Positions 7,789 through 16,965 of a stretch of DNA of 64,000 nt are shown here, in pieces; positions within the stretch are counted from its first letter, which is position 1; every line of letters begins with the position of its first letter. Both the position numbers and the translations under genes were made by a program. Below the pieces are notes generated by a model. The model was not told where the DNA came from, did no database searches, and saw only the letters and a list, made by a program, of their open reading frames with translations. Location: assembly GCF_002217285.1 (NCBI RefSeq), contig NZ_MUGW01000054.1, positions 1 through 64,000 on the forward strand, given 5' to 3'. Source of the DNA: Flavobacterium hercynium. GTDB taxonomy: Bacteria; Bacteroidota; Bacteroidia; Flavobacteriales; Flavobacteriaceae.

Positions 7789-9171
7789 TTAGAAATCTCT
7801 GTCTATATCAAAAGCTTCTAAATATTCTGCTACGCGTTTCACAAAACTTCCTCCTAATGCGCCATCTACTACTCTGTGATCGTAAGAGTGTGACAAGAAC
7901 ATTTTTTGACGGATTCCAATAAAATCACCTTCCGGAGTTTCGATTACTGCAGGCACTTTTCTAATCGCGCCCAAAGCAAGAATTCCTACTTGTGGCTGAT
8001 TGATAATTGGCGTTCCAAACACACTGCCAAAAGTTCCAACGTTTGTTACCGTGTACGTTCCGCCTTGTGTATCGTCTGGTTTTAGTTTTCCTGCTTTTGC
8101 ACGGTTTCCTAAATCGTTTACCGCTTTTGCCATGCCAACAAGATTTAACTGATCAGCATTTTTAATTACAGGAACAATTAAATTTCCGTTTGGAAGTGCC
8201 GCAGCCATTCCTAAATTTATATTTTTCTTTTTGATGATGTAATCTCCATTTACAGAAATATTCATTCCCGGAAAATCTTTTAATGCTTTTGCAACCGCTT
8301 CCATCATAATTGGTGTAAAAGTCAACTTCTCGCCTTCTCTCTTTTCGAAAGCTGCTTTAACTTTATCTCTCCATTTTACAATGTTGGTTACATCGACCTC
8401 GATAAAAGATTGTACGTGAGCAGATGTTTGTACAGATGCTGTCATGTATCCTGAAATCAGTTTACGCATTCTGTCCATTTCGATAATCTCGTCACCTCCG
8501 TTTACAGAAACCGGAACTGCTTGCTGACTTTTTTGAGCTACTGGCTGTTCTACTGCTTTTGGCGCTGTTTCTACTACCTGTGGAGCTACTTCAGCTGCTT
8601 TTGGCGCTTCTTCAACAACCTTTGGCGTTTCTGCAACCGCTTTTGGCGCTGTGATAGTACCTGATTTGCGATCTTCAACGTATTTTAGAATATCTTCTTT
8701 TGTTACACGGCCTTCTTTTCCTGAACCGGAAAGGTTTTCTAATTCAGTAACTGAAACACCTTCTTCTTTTGCAATATTTTTTACTAAAGGAGAAAAGAAT
8801 TTATCTGAACCTGAAAAATCCTGAGGAGCCGCTACTGTTTCTTTGGCTACTTCAATTGTTTTTTCAATTTCTACAGCTTCAACAGGAGTTGCTGCTGCTT
8901 CTGGCGTTGCTACAACCGGCACATCACCACCTTCTGTTTCGATAATGGCTATGGTTTGACCAACCTGAACTAAATCATCTTTGCCAAACAACTGTTCAAC
9001 TAAAATTCCTGACACTTCACTTGGTACTTCGCTATCGACTTTATCAGTTGCGATTTCCAGTACAGCTTCATCAGCTTCAATTTTGTCTCCCACTTCTTTC
9101 AACCAGTTGGTAATAGTTGCTTCAGCGACACTTTCTCCCATTTTAGGAAGCTTTAATTCAAATCTTGCCAT
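7789..9171 (-). CDS. Dihydrolipoamide acyltransferase, E2 of a 2-oxoacid dehydrogenase
   Basis: A 460-residue E2 subunit that carries acyl groups on lipoate in a 2-oxoacid dehydrogenase complex. Residues 1-80 are one lipoyl domain with the modified lysine in EIATDKVDSEVPS (Lys44). A peripheral-subunit-binding domain lies at about 125-165, followed by an Ala/Pro/Glu/Val-rich linker (about 168-215) and the catalytic domain, which has SYDHRVVDGALGG with the active histidine near residue 430. No E1 or E3 gene is adjacent. By architecture it is most like branched-chain or generic E2; the substrate is not certain. Confidence 0.94.
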   Translation of the reverse strand: MARFELKLPKMGESVAEATITNWLKEVGDKIEADEAVLEIATDKVDSEVPSEVSGILVEQLFGKDDLVQVGQTIAIIETEGGDVPVVATPEAAATPVEAVEIEKTIEVAKETVAAPQDFSGSDKFFSPLVKNIAKEEGVSVTELENLSGSGKEGRVTKEDILKYVEDRKSGTITAPKAVAETPKVVEEAPKAAEVAPQVVETAPKAVEQPVAQKSQQAVPVSVNGGDEIIEMDRMRKLISGYMTASVQTSAHVQSFIEVDVTNIVKWRDKVKAAFEKREGEKLTFTPIMMEAVAKALKDFPGMNISVNGDYIIKKKNINLGMAAALPNGNLIVPVIKNADQLNLVGMAKAVNDLGNRAKAGKLKPDDTQGGTYTVTNVGTFGSVFGTPIINQPQVGILALGAIRKVPAVIETPEGDFIGIRQKMFLSHSYDHRVVDGALGGSFVKRVAEYLEAFDIDRDF

Positions 9172-9255
9172 ATTGTTAACCTCAAGGGTGATTTTAATTT
9201 TCAGATTGCGAAATTACTGAATATTTTAAATATAAATTACATTAAATATAATTTT

Positions 9256-10419
9256 TTACTCAATTTTTATAATTTGCCCCCTGTCATTTCTGGAATCGCT
9301 TCCAATAATAAAATTTGTATTTTTGGGGAAAATCTTAAAAGTAATGCGTTTATCTTTAAGAGTTTCTATGATTTTGATACATTTTTTGAATGAAACATAC
9401 TGATTATCCAAAACAATCTCCACACTTTTGCCCTTAAATTGATGGGACGAATTTACCATTTTTTCTTTTTTGAAATCTAAAAACAACACTTTATTTTTCA
9501 AAATTGAGCCCAATTTTTGTCGTAAAAAGTCATTTGAGGAATAAAAAATGTAACTTTCTGGTAACTGTTTTGCTTTTGGTTTTCCCTGAAACATCTTTAC
9601 AAAAGAGAAAAAAATGATTCCGATTTGAATAAACAACTCAAAAAAGAACGATTTTCTAAAATGTTTATGATAAAAAAAACGCATCGCTTCCTGAAAACGC
9701 TTCATATACTTTTCGTCTTTAACGGTACTTTCTCCTTTATAATGTAAAACGGTGGTGTCATGAAAGTAGTAATTCTTTTTTTGCTGTTGCAACGCACGAT
9801 ACGACAAATCGATATCATCGGCATACATAAAACAATTTTCATCAAAACCCTGGAGTTCCAAATACAGGTCACGCTCCAGCACCATAAAAGCACCCACTAA
9901 AATAGCGACTTCTCCTGTTTGATTCTCGCCTACATGTTGTGCATAATATTGATTGAATACATGCCACTTGGGAAAGATTTTATACAATCCGAAAATTTTA
10001 GTAAAGGCGACCCAAGGCGTGGGAATGCCACGTTTACTTTCGGGCAAAAATTCTCCGGTACCATCAATCAATTTGCAGCCTATAATTCCGAGTTCCTGTT
10101 GTCCTTCGGCGAAAGCCAAAACTTTTGCAAAGGTATCTTCGGCAACAACGGTATCAGGATTTAGAATACAAACATATTTTCCTTTTGCGTGTTCAACTCC
10201 TATATTATTTCCTTTTGGAAAACCAAAATTCTCTTTGTTTTGAATTAGTCTGACATTCGGAAATTTACTTTGCATCATCAAACAGCTGTCATCTGATGAA
10301 TTATTATCTACGACGATAATTTCTGCATCAAGTGACACGATCGCTTCCTGAACGCTTAAAACGCATTGTTCCAGAAAGTAACGCACATTGTAATTAAGAA
10401 TAACAATTGATAATTGCAT
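9256..10419 (-). CDS. Family 2 glycosyltransferase
   Basis: A 387-residue GT2 enzyme, probably transferring a sugar onto a lipid-linked surface polysaccharide at the cytoplasmic face. The GT-A start SIVILNYNVRYFLEQC is typical, with VVDNNSSDDS for nucleotide binding and NPDTVV in the place of the metal-binding DxD. YADDIDLSYR gives the acceptor-side acidic motif. A hydrophobic segment near residues 255-275 may tether it to the membrane. It resembles rhamnosyltransferase-like WbbL proteins but the sugar is not known. It lies 83 bases downstream of the acyltransferase gene, perhaps in one transcript. Confidence 0.92.
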   Translation of the reverse strand: MQLSIVILNYNVRYFLEQCVLSVQEAIVSLDAEIIVVDNNSSDDSCLMMQSKFPNVRLIQNKENFGFPKGNNIGVEHAKGKYVCILNPDTVVAEDTFAKVLAFAEGQQELGIIGCKLIDGTGEFLPESKRGIPTPWVAFTKIFGLYKIFPKWHVFNQYYAQHVGENQTGEVAILVGAFMVLERDLYLELQGFDENCFMYADDIDLSYRALQQQKKNYYFHDTTVLHYKGESTVKDEKYMKRFQEAMRFFYHKHFRKSFFFELFIQIGIIFFSFVKMFQGKPKAKQLPESYIFYSSNDFLRQKLGSILKNKVLFLDFKKEKMVNSSHQFKGKSVEIVLDNQYVSFKKCIKIIETLKDKRITFKIFPKNTNFIIGSDSRNDRGQIIKIE

Positions 10420-10502
10420 GAAAAAATAAAGGGTTTGTTTGGATCGAAAGTTAGAACTTTTCAGCTAAACCTCATCGGAATGCATACTAATTTTTACTTT
10501 TA

Positions 10503-11693
10503 TTAAAGATGCAATTGAATTTTGAATCGGTTGAATATTTTCATCATAAATAACATAATGGTTGAGAATAGCAAACACCAAATAATACCAGGAAGTCCTT
10601 CTCGAAAATAAGCGGGAATGATTTGAATATTCAAAGCCAGATTGAAATAATAAATGATGCCGGGTAAAATGTAAATCAGCAAAGGATTTGCAGCGGCTGG
10701 CATAAAAAAGTCGCTCCATTTGGTTTGCTTTTTTATTTCCATGAGCCAATACAGAAAATAAAACAAGACGGTACAGATCGCTGCTGAAAACATCGTCCAT
10801 GATGGTGTTCCTTTAATTTTTGAAATTCCGTAATACGGTCTTAGCAACAATCCGGTAACGCTAAACAAAACGATAAACAGTAGCACCGGCCAATTGATTT
10901 TCATTGGTATTTTACGATCAAAAAATAATAAGGAGATAATTATTCCTGCGGTTACAACTGCGGCATGCGCCAAATGTCCTGCTATAAAATTGAACCATGC
11001 TACTTGTGACAAAGCAATTCCTTCGGTTAGGTTGATGGCATTTGCCACTACACAAACAACCAAAAAGGTTATCATTGCCCATAATTTGCCTGAAACCAGC
11101 CAATAAAAAACTACGGTAATCAGGTATGCCCAACCAATTAAACCGAGAATTCCCCACCACTTTGGCGTCATTCCTATTTCGCCTGTATCCTGAACATAAA
11201 TAAAATAAAGCGCCACAAGAACTAAGATTCCGCCATATTGGAGGATATTTTTCAACCAAACCGAAAAGTCTTTTGGGTATTTGTTCCAAATAGGAATGGG
11301 CATTGCATACGCCAAAAGTCCCCAGAAAGCTGGTGTAATAATCATTTTTGAAGCATCATAACCGTATTCTGCATTGACCATAAAAACACCAATGATGATT
11401 AAAGCAATGGCTCTTTTGAAGGTATGCAACCAGATTATTTTAGGTGAATCTCCTTTTAGTAATCGGGCATTAAAGGCAAATGGAATCGACATTCCGACAA
11501 TAAACATAAAGGAAGGGAAAACGACATCGACAAAAGTCATAGCATCGGCATCGGCAGGCATGTGTTTCATCCATTGCGGAACATTTGCTACGCTTGCCAA
11601 CTCATTGACAAAAATCATTACAAAAATGGTAATACCGCGCAAAGCGTCTATCGAAATGATTCTTTTATTGTACAGATTCTCCTTGATTTTCAT
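10503..11693 (-). CDS. HGSNAT/NagX-like membrane acyltransferase
   Basis: A 396-residue polytopic membrane protein with about ten hydrophobic segments. The N-terminal RIISIDALRGITIFVMIFVNE is the hallmark of the heparan-alpha-glucosaminide N-acetyltransferase catalytic family (DUF5009/NagX-like). The start is set at the ATG at 11693; the longer frame begins with TTG. In this family acetyl groups are moved across the membrane to an amino sugar, and in Bacteroidota many members sit by glycan genes. Here the neighbours are a glycosyltransferase and a CpsB-type phosphatase, so a role in surface sugar modification is inferred. Confidence 0.85.
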   Translation of the reverse strand: MKIKENLYNKRIISIDALRGITIFVMIFVNELASVANVPQWMKHMPADADAMTFVDVVFPSFMFIVGMSIPFAFNARLLKGDSPKIIWLHTFKRAIALIIIGVFMVNAEYGYDASKMIITPAFWGLLAYAMPIPIWNKYPKDFSVWLKNILQYGGILVLVALYFIYVQDTGEIGMTPKWWGILGLIGWAYLITVVFYWLVSGKLWAMITFLVVCVVANAINLTEGIALSQVAWFNFIAGHLAHAAVVTAGIIISLLFFDRKIPMKINWPVLLFIVLFSVTGLLLRPYYGISKIKGTPSWTMFSAAICTVLFYFLYWLMEIKKQTKWSDFFMPAAANPLLIYILPGIIYYFNLALNIQIIPAYFREGLPGIIWCLLFSTIMLFMMKIFNRFKIQLHL

Positions 11694-11810
11694 AAAAAAC
11701 TCGATTTTTAATAAAGTCAAATATAATATAATTCTAAAATGCCGAGTTATCTATAAACTAATTATATTTATTATTATCTGTTTGAATTTAAATAAACAAG
11801 GCATATCAAC

Positions 11811-11838
11811 TTTGAAGGCTTTCAATTGACTACTTTTG
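11811..11838 (+). promoter_or_regulatory. Bacteroidota-type promoter of CpsB-like gene
   Basis: TTTG at 11811-11814 and TACTTTTG at 11831-11838 fit the -33/-7 pattern of the phylum, with 16 bases between. The ATG at 11843 is so close that the message may be almost leaderless. Confidence 0.6.
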
Positions 11839-11842
11839 CACT

Positions 11843-12580
11843 ATGTTATCATTCTTTACATCTAAACCTTTCTTAGTAGACCTGCTCACTGAAAATTATG
11901 TTGATATTCATTCGCATATATTACCGGGATTAGATGATGGTGCTAAAAATATAGCCGATACTATAAAGCTGACTAAAGCTTTTAAGGAAATTGGTTTTTC
12001 TCAATTTATTACTACTCCACACGTAAGTGAACATATTTGGAAAAATACTTCTAATGTTATTATCGCCAACCAAAAAGAAACGCAAACGCTTCTGACTACT
12101 AACAATATCACATTGCCGTTTAAGGCCGCTGCAGAATATTTAATTGATGATCATTTCGAAAATCTTTTTAAGTCAGAAAAACTATTGACTCTAAAAGACA
12201 ATTATGTTTTGGTCGAAATGTCATTTATGAATGCTCCTGTAGAATTGTACCGTGTTCTTTTTGAATTGCAGGTTGCGGGTTATATTCCGGTGCTGGCACA
12301 TCCTGAGCGCTATTTATTCTGTCATAAAAATTTTGACGAATATACTAAACTAAAAAAAGCAGGCTGTTTGTTTCAGCTGAATTTACTAGCTGTTACGGGA
12401 CATTACGGTAATACGATTGCGGGTATTGCTGAAAAATTACTGAAACAAGGCATGTATGATTTTTCAGGAACTGATGTACATCATAAAATACACATCGAAA
12501 GACTGAATCAAAAAATAAAAGTAGACAGCATTGGAGCATTAAAAGAAATTATTGCGAACAATCAGTTTTTCAAGTTTTAA
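11843..12580 (+). CDS. CpsB/CapC-type tyrosine-protein phosphatase (PHP fold)
   Basis: A 245-residue manganese-dependent PHP-family phosphatase of the type that dephosphorylates bacterial tyrosine kinases controlling capsule or exopolysaccharide export. Metal ligands are seen in VDIHSHILPGLDDG (about residues 21-34), in TTPHVSEHIW, in LAHPERY and in the C-terminal SGTDVHH. Length is normal for the family. It faces away from the acyltransferase and runs toward the sugar transferase gene, within a surface-polysaccharide neighbourhood; no BY-kinase gene is visible in the window. Confidence 0.9.
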   Translation: MLSFFTSKPFLVDLLTENYVDIHSHILPGLDDGAKNIADTIKLTKAFKEIGFSQFITTPHVSEHIWKNTSNVIIANQKETQTLLTTNNITLPFKAAAEYLIDDHFENLFKSEKLLTLKDNYVLVEMSFMNAPVELYRVLFELQVAGYIPVLAHPERYLFCHKNFDEYTKLKKAGCLFQLNLLAVTGHYGNTIAGIAEKLLKQGMYDFSGTDVHHKIHIERLNQKIKVDSIGALKEIIANNQFFKF

Positions 12581-12626
12581 AAAAAGATTGTTATTAGTAT
12601 TACCGTGTGCACACAGTTTTAAAATC

Positions 12627-12824
12627 AACACGAATTTCACAAATTTGCACGAATTATTTTTTTTTTTATTAATAACACAAACCAAAATTTAGCTCAATAG
12701 ATTAGTGAAAATTGGTGAAATTTGTGTTCAATTCTAATCTCTATAATATAACACAAACCAAAATTCACCTCAATAGATTAGTGAAAATTGGTGAAATTGG
12801 TGTTCAATTCTAATCTCTATAATA
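12627..12824. repeat. AACACGAATTTCAC inverted element with 76-bp tandem duplication
   Basis: AACACGAATTTCAC at 12627-12640 is answered by GTGAAATTGGTGTT near 12791-12804, an inverted pair with one mismatch. Inside it, a unit of 76 bases starting TAACACAAACCAAAATT is repeated in tandem (12673-12748 and 12749-12824) with only a few differences. It fills the gap between convergent genes. Confidence 0.75.
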
Positions 12825-12846
12825 TTAGTGCCCAGATTCCAGGTTC

Positions 12847-14265
12847 TTAATACGCGTTTTCTTCTCCTTTGAAAATATTGATAACGGTTCTAAAAATAAT
12901 TTTAATATCAAGAAGTAAACTCCAATTTTCGATGTACCAGATATCGTAATCTACTCTGTTTTCCATATCGATTAGCTCCTTTGTTTCACCTCGATAACCA
13001 TTGACCTGCGCCCAGCCTGTAATTCCCGGTTTCGCATATTGACGTACGAGATAATTATTGATCAGCTCGCTGTATTCTTTTGCCAAATTGACCATGTGCG
13101 GTCTTGGTCCTACAACAGACATATCGCCCCAAAAAACATTGAAAAACTGCGGTAATTCGTCTATACTTGTTCTGCGGATAAAGGCTCCAAATTTTGTAAT
13201 TCGCGTATCTCCTTTTTCGGTTTGTTTGTTATGCGCGAGATCATTAATATGCATACTTCTGAATTTCAAACACATAAACGTTCTATTATCACGACCTGAA
13301 CGTTCTTGTTTGAAAAACACAGGTCCTTTGGATTCTAACTTAATGATCAGCATAATAATGGGAAACAACCACGGAAAAATCAATAAGATCACTAAACTTG
13401 AGAAACAAATATCAAAAGTTTTTTTTATAATTCTGTTGGAACTAAATTCTAACGGCTCACGACGAAACATGAGTACCGGCGTATTTTCATAAAAAGTAAC
13501 TTCGACCTTACTTGATTTGGTATACAGCTGAAAATCGGGAATAAATTTAATTCGTACCATATTGTGTTCACAGATTTTGACCAATTTATTAATTACTTCT
13601 AAATTGTCGATGTGTAATGCGACATACATTTCATCGACTTTTTCTGCTATGATAAATTCTTCAATTGCATCGAATCCGCCGAGAACGGGAACGGAAACAA
13701 AATTAGACGCTTCGGCACTTTCATCAAAAAAACCTAAAAATCGGTAGCCATAGGTTAAATCTTTGGCTAAAATTTCACGCATTCGCTCACCTGTTTTATT
13801 GGCGCCAACGATTATGAACTTTTTAAAATTGTATCCTTTTGCACGAATGTTTTTCAGCACTTTCATCAAGATGTAGCGAGAAATCACCAGCAACATGAAG
13901 AAAATGAAATAAAAATACAGCAAACGCAATCTTGAAATATCAGCATACTTTAGATACACCACAAAAATCGCAACAAGTGCTCCGTGAATGATTAGCTTTT
14001 TTATGGTTCTTTTCAGAATCGATTCGATACGTTCAATTCGGATCATTCTGTATGAATTACGATAGAGCAACAAAGCTATCCAAACTAAATTGGCTAAAAG
14101 CGATACTGTTTTTTCTTCTTTTAGTAAAAGTCCGTCCAGACTTCCGAATCTCGCATACGCAGAAAGAAAAACGGCTATATTCAGCAAAACCACATCCAGA
14201 CAAACAAACAAAAGCTTGAAATAACGGGAAAGGCGATAATGCGATAATTGTTGTAAAATCTTCAT
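12847..14265 (-). CDS. Undecaprenyl-phosphate sugar phosphotransferase (WcaJ-like)
   Basis: A 472-residue initiating enzyme for surface polysaccharide assembly; family members move a sugar 1-phosphate from a nucleotide sugar to undecaprenyl phosphate. Four N-terminal hydrophobic helices (to about residue 130) precede a Rossmann-like domain (KFIIVGANKTGERM). A further membrane segment then leads into the catalytic part with GPVFFKQERSGRDNRTF, KFRSMH, RRTSIDELPQFFNVFWGDMS and VGPRP. All conserved polyprenyl glycosylphosphotransferase motifs are present. The sugar specificity, often glucose, cannot be read. No other polysaccharide cluster genes adjoin it on this side. Confidence 0.93.
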   Translation of the reverse strand: MKILQQLSHYRLSRYFKLLFVCLDVVLLNIAVFLSAYARFGSLDGLLLKEEKTVSLLANLVWIALLLYRNSYRMIRIERIESILKRTIKKLIIHGALVAIFVVYLKYADISRLRLLYFYFIFFMLLVISRYILMKVLKNIRAKGYNFKKFIIVGANKTGERMREILAKDLTYGYRFLGFFDESAEASNFVSVPVLGGFDAIEEFIIAEKVDEMYVALHIDNLEVINKLVKICEHNMVRIKFIPDFQLYTKSSKVEVTFYENTPVLMFRREPLEFSSNRIIKKTFDICFSSLVILLIFPWLFPIIMLIIKLESKGPVFFKQERSGRDNRTFMCLKFRSMHINDLAHNKQTEKGDTRITKFGAFIRRTSIDELPQFFNVFWGDMSVVGPRPHMVNLAKEYSELINNYLVRQYAKPGITGWAQVNGYRGETKELIDMENRVDYDIWYIENWSLLLDIKIIFRTVINIFKGEENAY

Positions 14266-14415
14266 ATTTGGGGAACTCAGCTAAATTGCTTTTTCAAAAT
14301 CAATTTAAACATTGTGGGTGCAAAATAACATTTAAATTGTATTTTTTAATAGTATTTTGGAATCTATTTCTGTAAAAAATTCTACATTTAACTTATCCGT
14401 CTTTAAAACACTATA

Positions 14416-15381
14416 ATGATCAAATTTCTTTTTTTATTTTTCATAACGCTTTCCTGCTCTTACGCTCAAATTTCGGGCTGCACTGATCCTCTTTCGAAAA
14501 ACTTTAACCCAAACGCCACTCAAAATGACGGAAGCTGCCATTACGAGTATACGAAACTAAAACCACAGCATTCTACGCAATTAAGCGATTCGATTAAGGA
14601 AACTTCGGGACTGATTTCGTTTGAAAATCTTATCTGGACACATAACGACGATCACGATAAAACGATTTACGGTTTGGATTCAGTAGGTAAAATTCAGAAA
14701 AAAATTGTTTTAGAAAATGCCACCAATCACGACTGGGAAGAAATCGCTCAGGACAGTTCGCATATTTATATTGGTGATTTTGGTAATAACTATTCAGGCA
14801 ACAGAAAAAATTTGCAGATTCTAAAAATCGACAAACAAAAGTTTCTGGCAGGAAATCCGCCTATCGAAACGATATCTTTTAGCTACGCAGATCAGAAAGA
14901 TTTTACTCCTCAAAAACCAAATAAGACGAATTTTGACTGTGAAGCTTTTGTTGTTGTAAATGACAGTATTTACCTTTTTACCAAAGAATGGAAAACTTCT
15001 AAAACGAGCGTTTATGTTTTACCCAATACAGCCGGAAATCATATCGCTCAGCTAAAAGACACACTCAACACAAAAGGTCTTGTAACAGGCGCTTCGTACT
15101 TGGCATCGCAAAAACGCCTTGTACTTTGTGGTTATACCAAAATAGGAAAACCTTTTTTGTATTTGCTGTATGACTTCAAAGACAATGACTTTTTTTCCGG
15201 AAACAAACGAAGAATCGATCTGCAACTTCCTTTTCATCAAATTGAAGGCATTACAACTACAGACGGAATTCATTATTACCTCAGCAACGAATCCCTGGTT
15301 CGAAAACCTATTCTGAATGTTCCGCAAAAACTGCATTGGATAGATTTGAGTTTACTCCAAAAAAATAAGGAGTCAGATTAA
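14416..15381 (+). CDS. Exported protein with GCTDP module and propeller-like domain
   Basis: A 321-residue secreted protein of unknown function. A signal peptide (residues 1-18, ending SYAQ) is followed by one cysteine-bounded module, SGCTDPLSKNFNPNATQN and DGSC (about 20-42), a unit found in many flavobacterial surface proteins. The remaining 270 residues show regularly spaced strands with IYGLDSVGKIQKK, IYIGDFGNNYSGNRK and IYLFTKEWKTSK, suggesting a beta-propeller. No type IX C-terminal sorting domain is seen. It ends at a hairpin shared with the convergent gene. Confidence 0.78.
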   Translation: MIKFLFLFFITLSCSYAQISGCTDPLSKNFNPNATQNDGSCHYEYTKLKPQHSTQLSDSIKETSGLISFENLIWTHNDDHDKTIYGLDSVGKIQKKIVLENATNHDWEEIAQDSSHIYIGDFGNNYSGNRKNLQILKIDKQKFLAGNPPIETISFSYADQKDFTPQKPNKTNFDCEAFVVVNDSIYLFTKEWKTSKTSVYVLPNTAGNHIAQLKDTLNTKGLVTGASYLASQKRLVLCGYTKIGKPFLYLLYDFKDNDFFSGNKRRIDLQLPFHQIEGITTTDGIHYYLSNESLVRKPILNVPQKLHWIDLSLLQKNKESD

Positions 15382-15405
15382 AATCCAACTCCTTACTTTA
15401 TATTT
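15365..15405. terminator. Weak bidirectional hairpin
   Basis: TAAGGAGT and ACTCCTTA form an 8-base stem around the stop codon of the propeller-like gene, followed by an AT-rich run. It lies between convergent genes and may serve both. Confidence 0.45.
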
Positions 15406-15418
15406 AAAAAAATCTAAA

Positions 15419-16906
15419 TTATTTAATTTTTAAGATCCCTAGATAATCATCTGCATGCAACATGATTTCACCATCTTTTACTGTTTTGCATTTGTAAAAA
15501 TTTGGTCTAATAGGGCTTTTATCATAAGAATAAATTATTTCTTTTTTCATTTCGCCTTTAGCGCTAACCGTTACTAAGAATAAAGAGTTGTTATTGTCTT
15601 TAGAAAAAATACTCGTGGTGCTTTTCTTAACATCTTTGTCTGTAACGGCAGTTTCGTTTTTAGTTTCATCCTCATAAATCACATACGTTTTGTCTTTATA
15701 AGTCGTAGATAATATCGATGGATTTTTTACATCTTTTTGGAACTTTGGCATTTTTACCATCGCCTTAACATCTAATTTGTTATCCAGATTTATTACGGCG
15801 ATATCACAATAGTAATACACATAGTAGCCGTTTCCTTTGTAACCTGAATGATAAACTGATTTGTATTGCTCCGCAACAATAGACAAACTTCCGTCTTTTT
15901 GCTCATAAAAGTTTCTAACTTTAAACGGAACATACTCTGAAACCTTACTTACTTTATCCGGATATAAGGTGCTGGCGTTAATTATCTTGTTTTGCTTTTC
16001 TGCAAAAGTTTTACAATCTGTTTTTACAACTGCTAATTCATCCGAAACCAATTCTCTTTTCTTGCTCTTCAAAAATCCTTTGATGATTGGAGACAGAAAA
16101 CCTGTAAAAACTAAGGTATTACTCTTGGTTAGCTGAAACATGAACGAATCGATCATCTTATTTTTAAAGGTGTAAGGAATTTTCTTCATTTCACCTTTTT
16201 TTGGATAAATCGTGATATTCGTGTACGTTTCAGATTCTTCACGTTGTTGCTCATCGTCTGACTTCATAATCTCAGATGCTACATAAAAGTTTTCGAAATC
16301 ATCAATAAGACAATCGTACACAAACGAATCTTTTGAATCGTGTGGTAACTCAACCGTTTTTTCTGTTAAAAGATTTTTTAAACCTGCGTCAAAGATTTTG
16401 TATTGAATTGAATTTGGGTTCTTTTTCTTTTCGGCTTTAATTTGTGACCAAACGTAAACTTTAGTAGAATCCGGAGACATTCCGATTCCGTAGTTCACCA
16501 TACTTTTTTCATTTACTTCGCTCAAAACTAAGGTTTCACCCTGCGGAACAAAATCTTTGTTTGTGATAGAAGCGTAAACAGAAAAAGTCTTTGTTTTTCT
16601 TTTTTCTTCACCTAAAAAGTTGATGATGTTCTTTCCTATCATCATGTTTTTAACATAGGTGTACTCTACTTTTTTGCCTAGTTTAAAATCGGCTTCTGTT
16701 TCTTTTTTGAAAACTGCTTTACTGTCAAAAGTTTTAAAAGTTACATTATTATCTTTTGTAACGTTACGGGTGTAATAATTTCCGTATTTTCCCCCAACAA
16801 TCACTTCATCTCCATTGTTTTTCATTTTGTCGGACCAGTTTACACTGATACTTTGCGAAAATGAATTGATACAAAATAAGAAGAAAACTAAATTTAAATA
16901 TTTCAT
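15419..16906 (-). CDS. Exported protein of unknown function
   Basis: A 495-residue secreted protein. The start is placed at the ATG at 16906, which opens a clear signal peptide (MKYLNLVFFLFCINSFSQS); the longer frame starts with GTG and adds 25 residues that cross the divergent promoter region. The mature protein is lysine rich and shows repeated beta-strand patterns with no cysteine pairs or catalytic motif that I recognise. It may be a propeller-type periplasmic protein. It is divergent from the outer-membrane-like gene at 16966, with 59 bases between the starts. Confidence 0.75.
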   Translation of the reverse strand: MKYLNLVFFLFCINSFSQSISVNWSDKMKNNGDEVIVGGKYGNYYTRNVTKDNNVTFKTFDSKAVFKKETEADFKLGKKVEYTYVKNMMIGKNIINFLGEEKRKTKTFSVYASITNKDFVPQGETLVLSEVNEKSMVNYGIGMSPDSTKVYVWSQIKAEKKKNPNSIQYKIFDAGLKNLLTEKTVELPHDSKDSFVYDCLIDDFENFYVASEIMKSDDEQQREESETYTNITIYPKKGEMKKIPYTFKNKMIDSFMFQLTKSNTLVFTGFLSPIIKGFLKSKKRELVSDELAVVKTDCKTFAEKQNKIINASTLYPDKVSKVSEYVPFKVRNFYEQKDGSLSIVAEQYKSVYHSGYKGNGYYVYYYCDIAVINLDNKLDVKAMVKMPKFQKDVKNPSILSTTYKDKTYVIYEDETKNETAVTDKDVKKSTTSIFSKDNNNSLFLVTVSAKGEMKKEIIYSYDKSPIRPNFYKCKTVKDGEIMLHADDYLGILKIK

Positions 16907-16965
16907 TTTGTGGTATTTTTTCGGCCAAAAATAACTTATTTTCGCCCACAAAATCCAAATCCAAA

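Noticed and set aside
11691..11720. Upstream TTG start for the membrane acyltransferase
   Set aside because: The added residues do not fit the family, whose N-terminus is near RIISIDALRG, and an ATG follows nine codons later.
11374..11829. 151-aa plus-strand frame opposite the membrane acyltransferase
   Set aside because: It is a shadow of the real gene on the other strand, with no start context or family resemblance, and it runs into the CpsB-like promoter.
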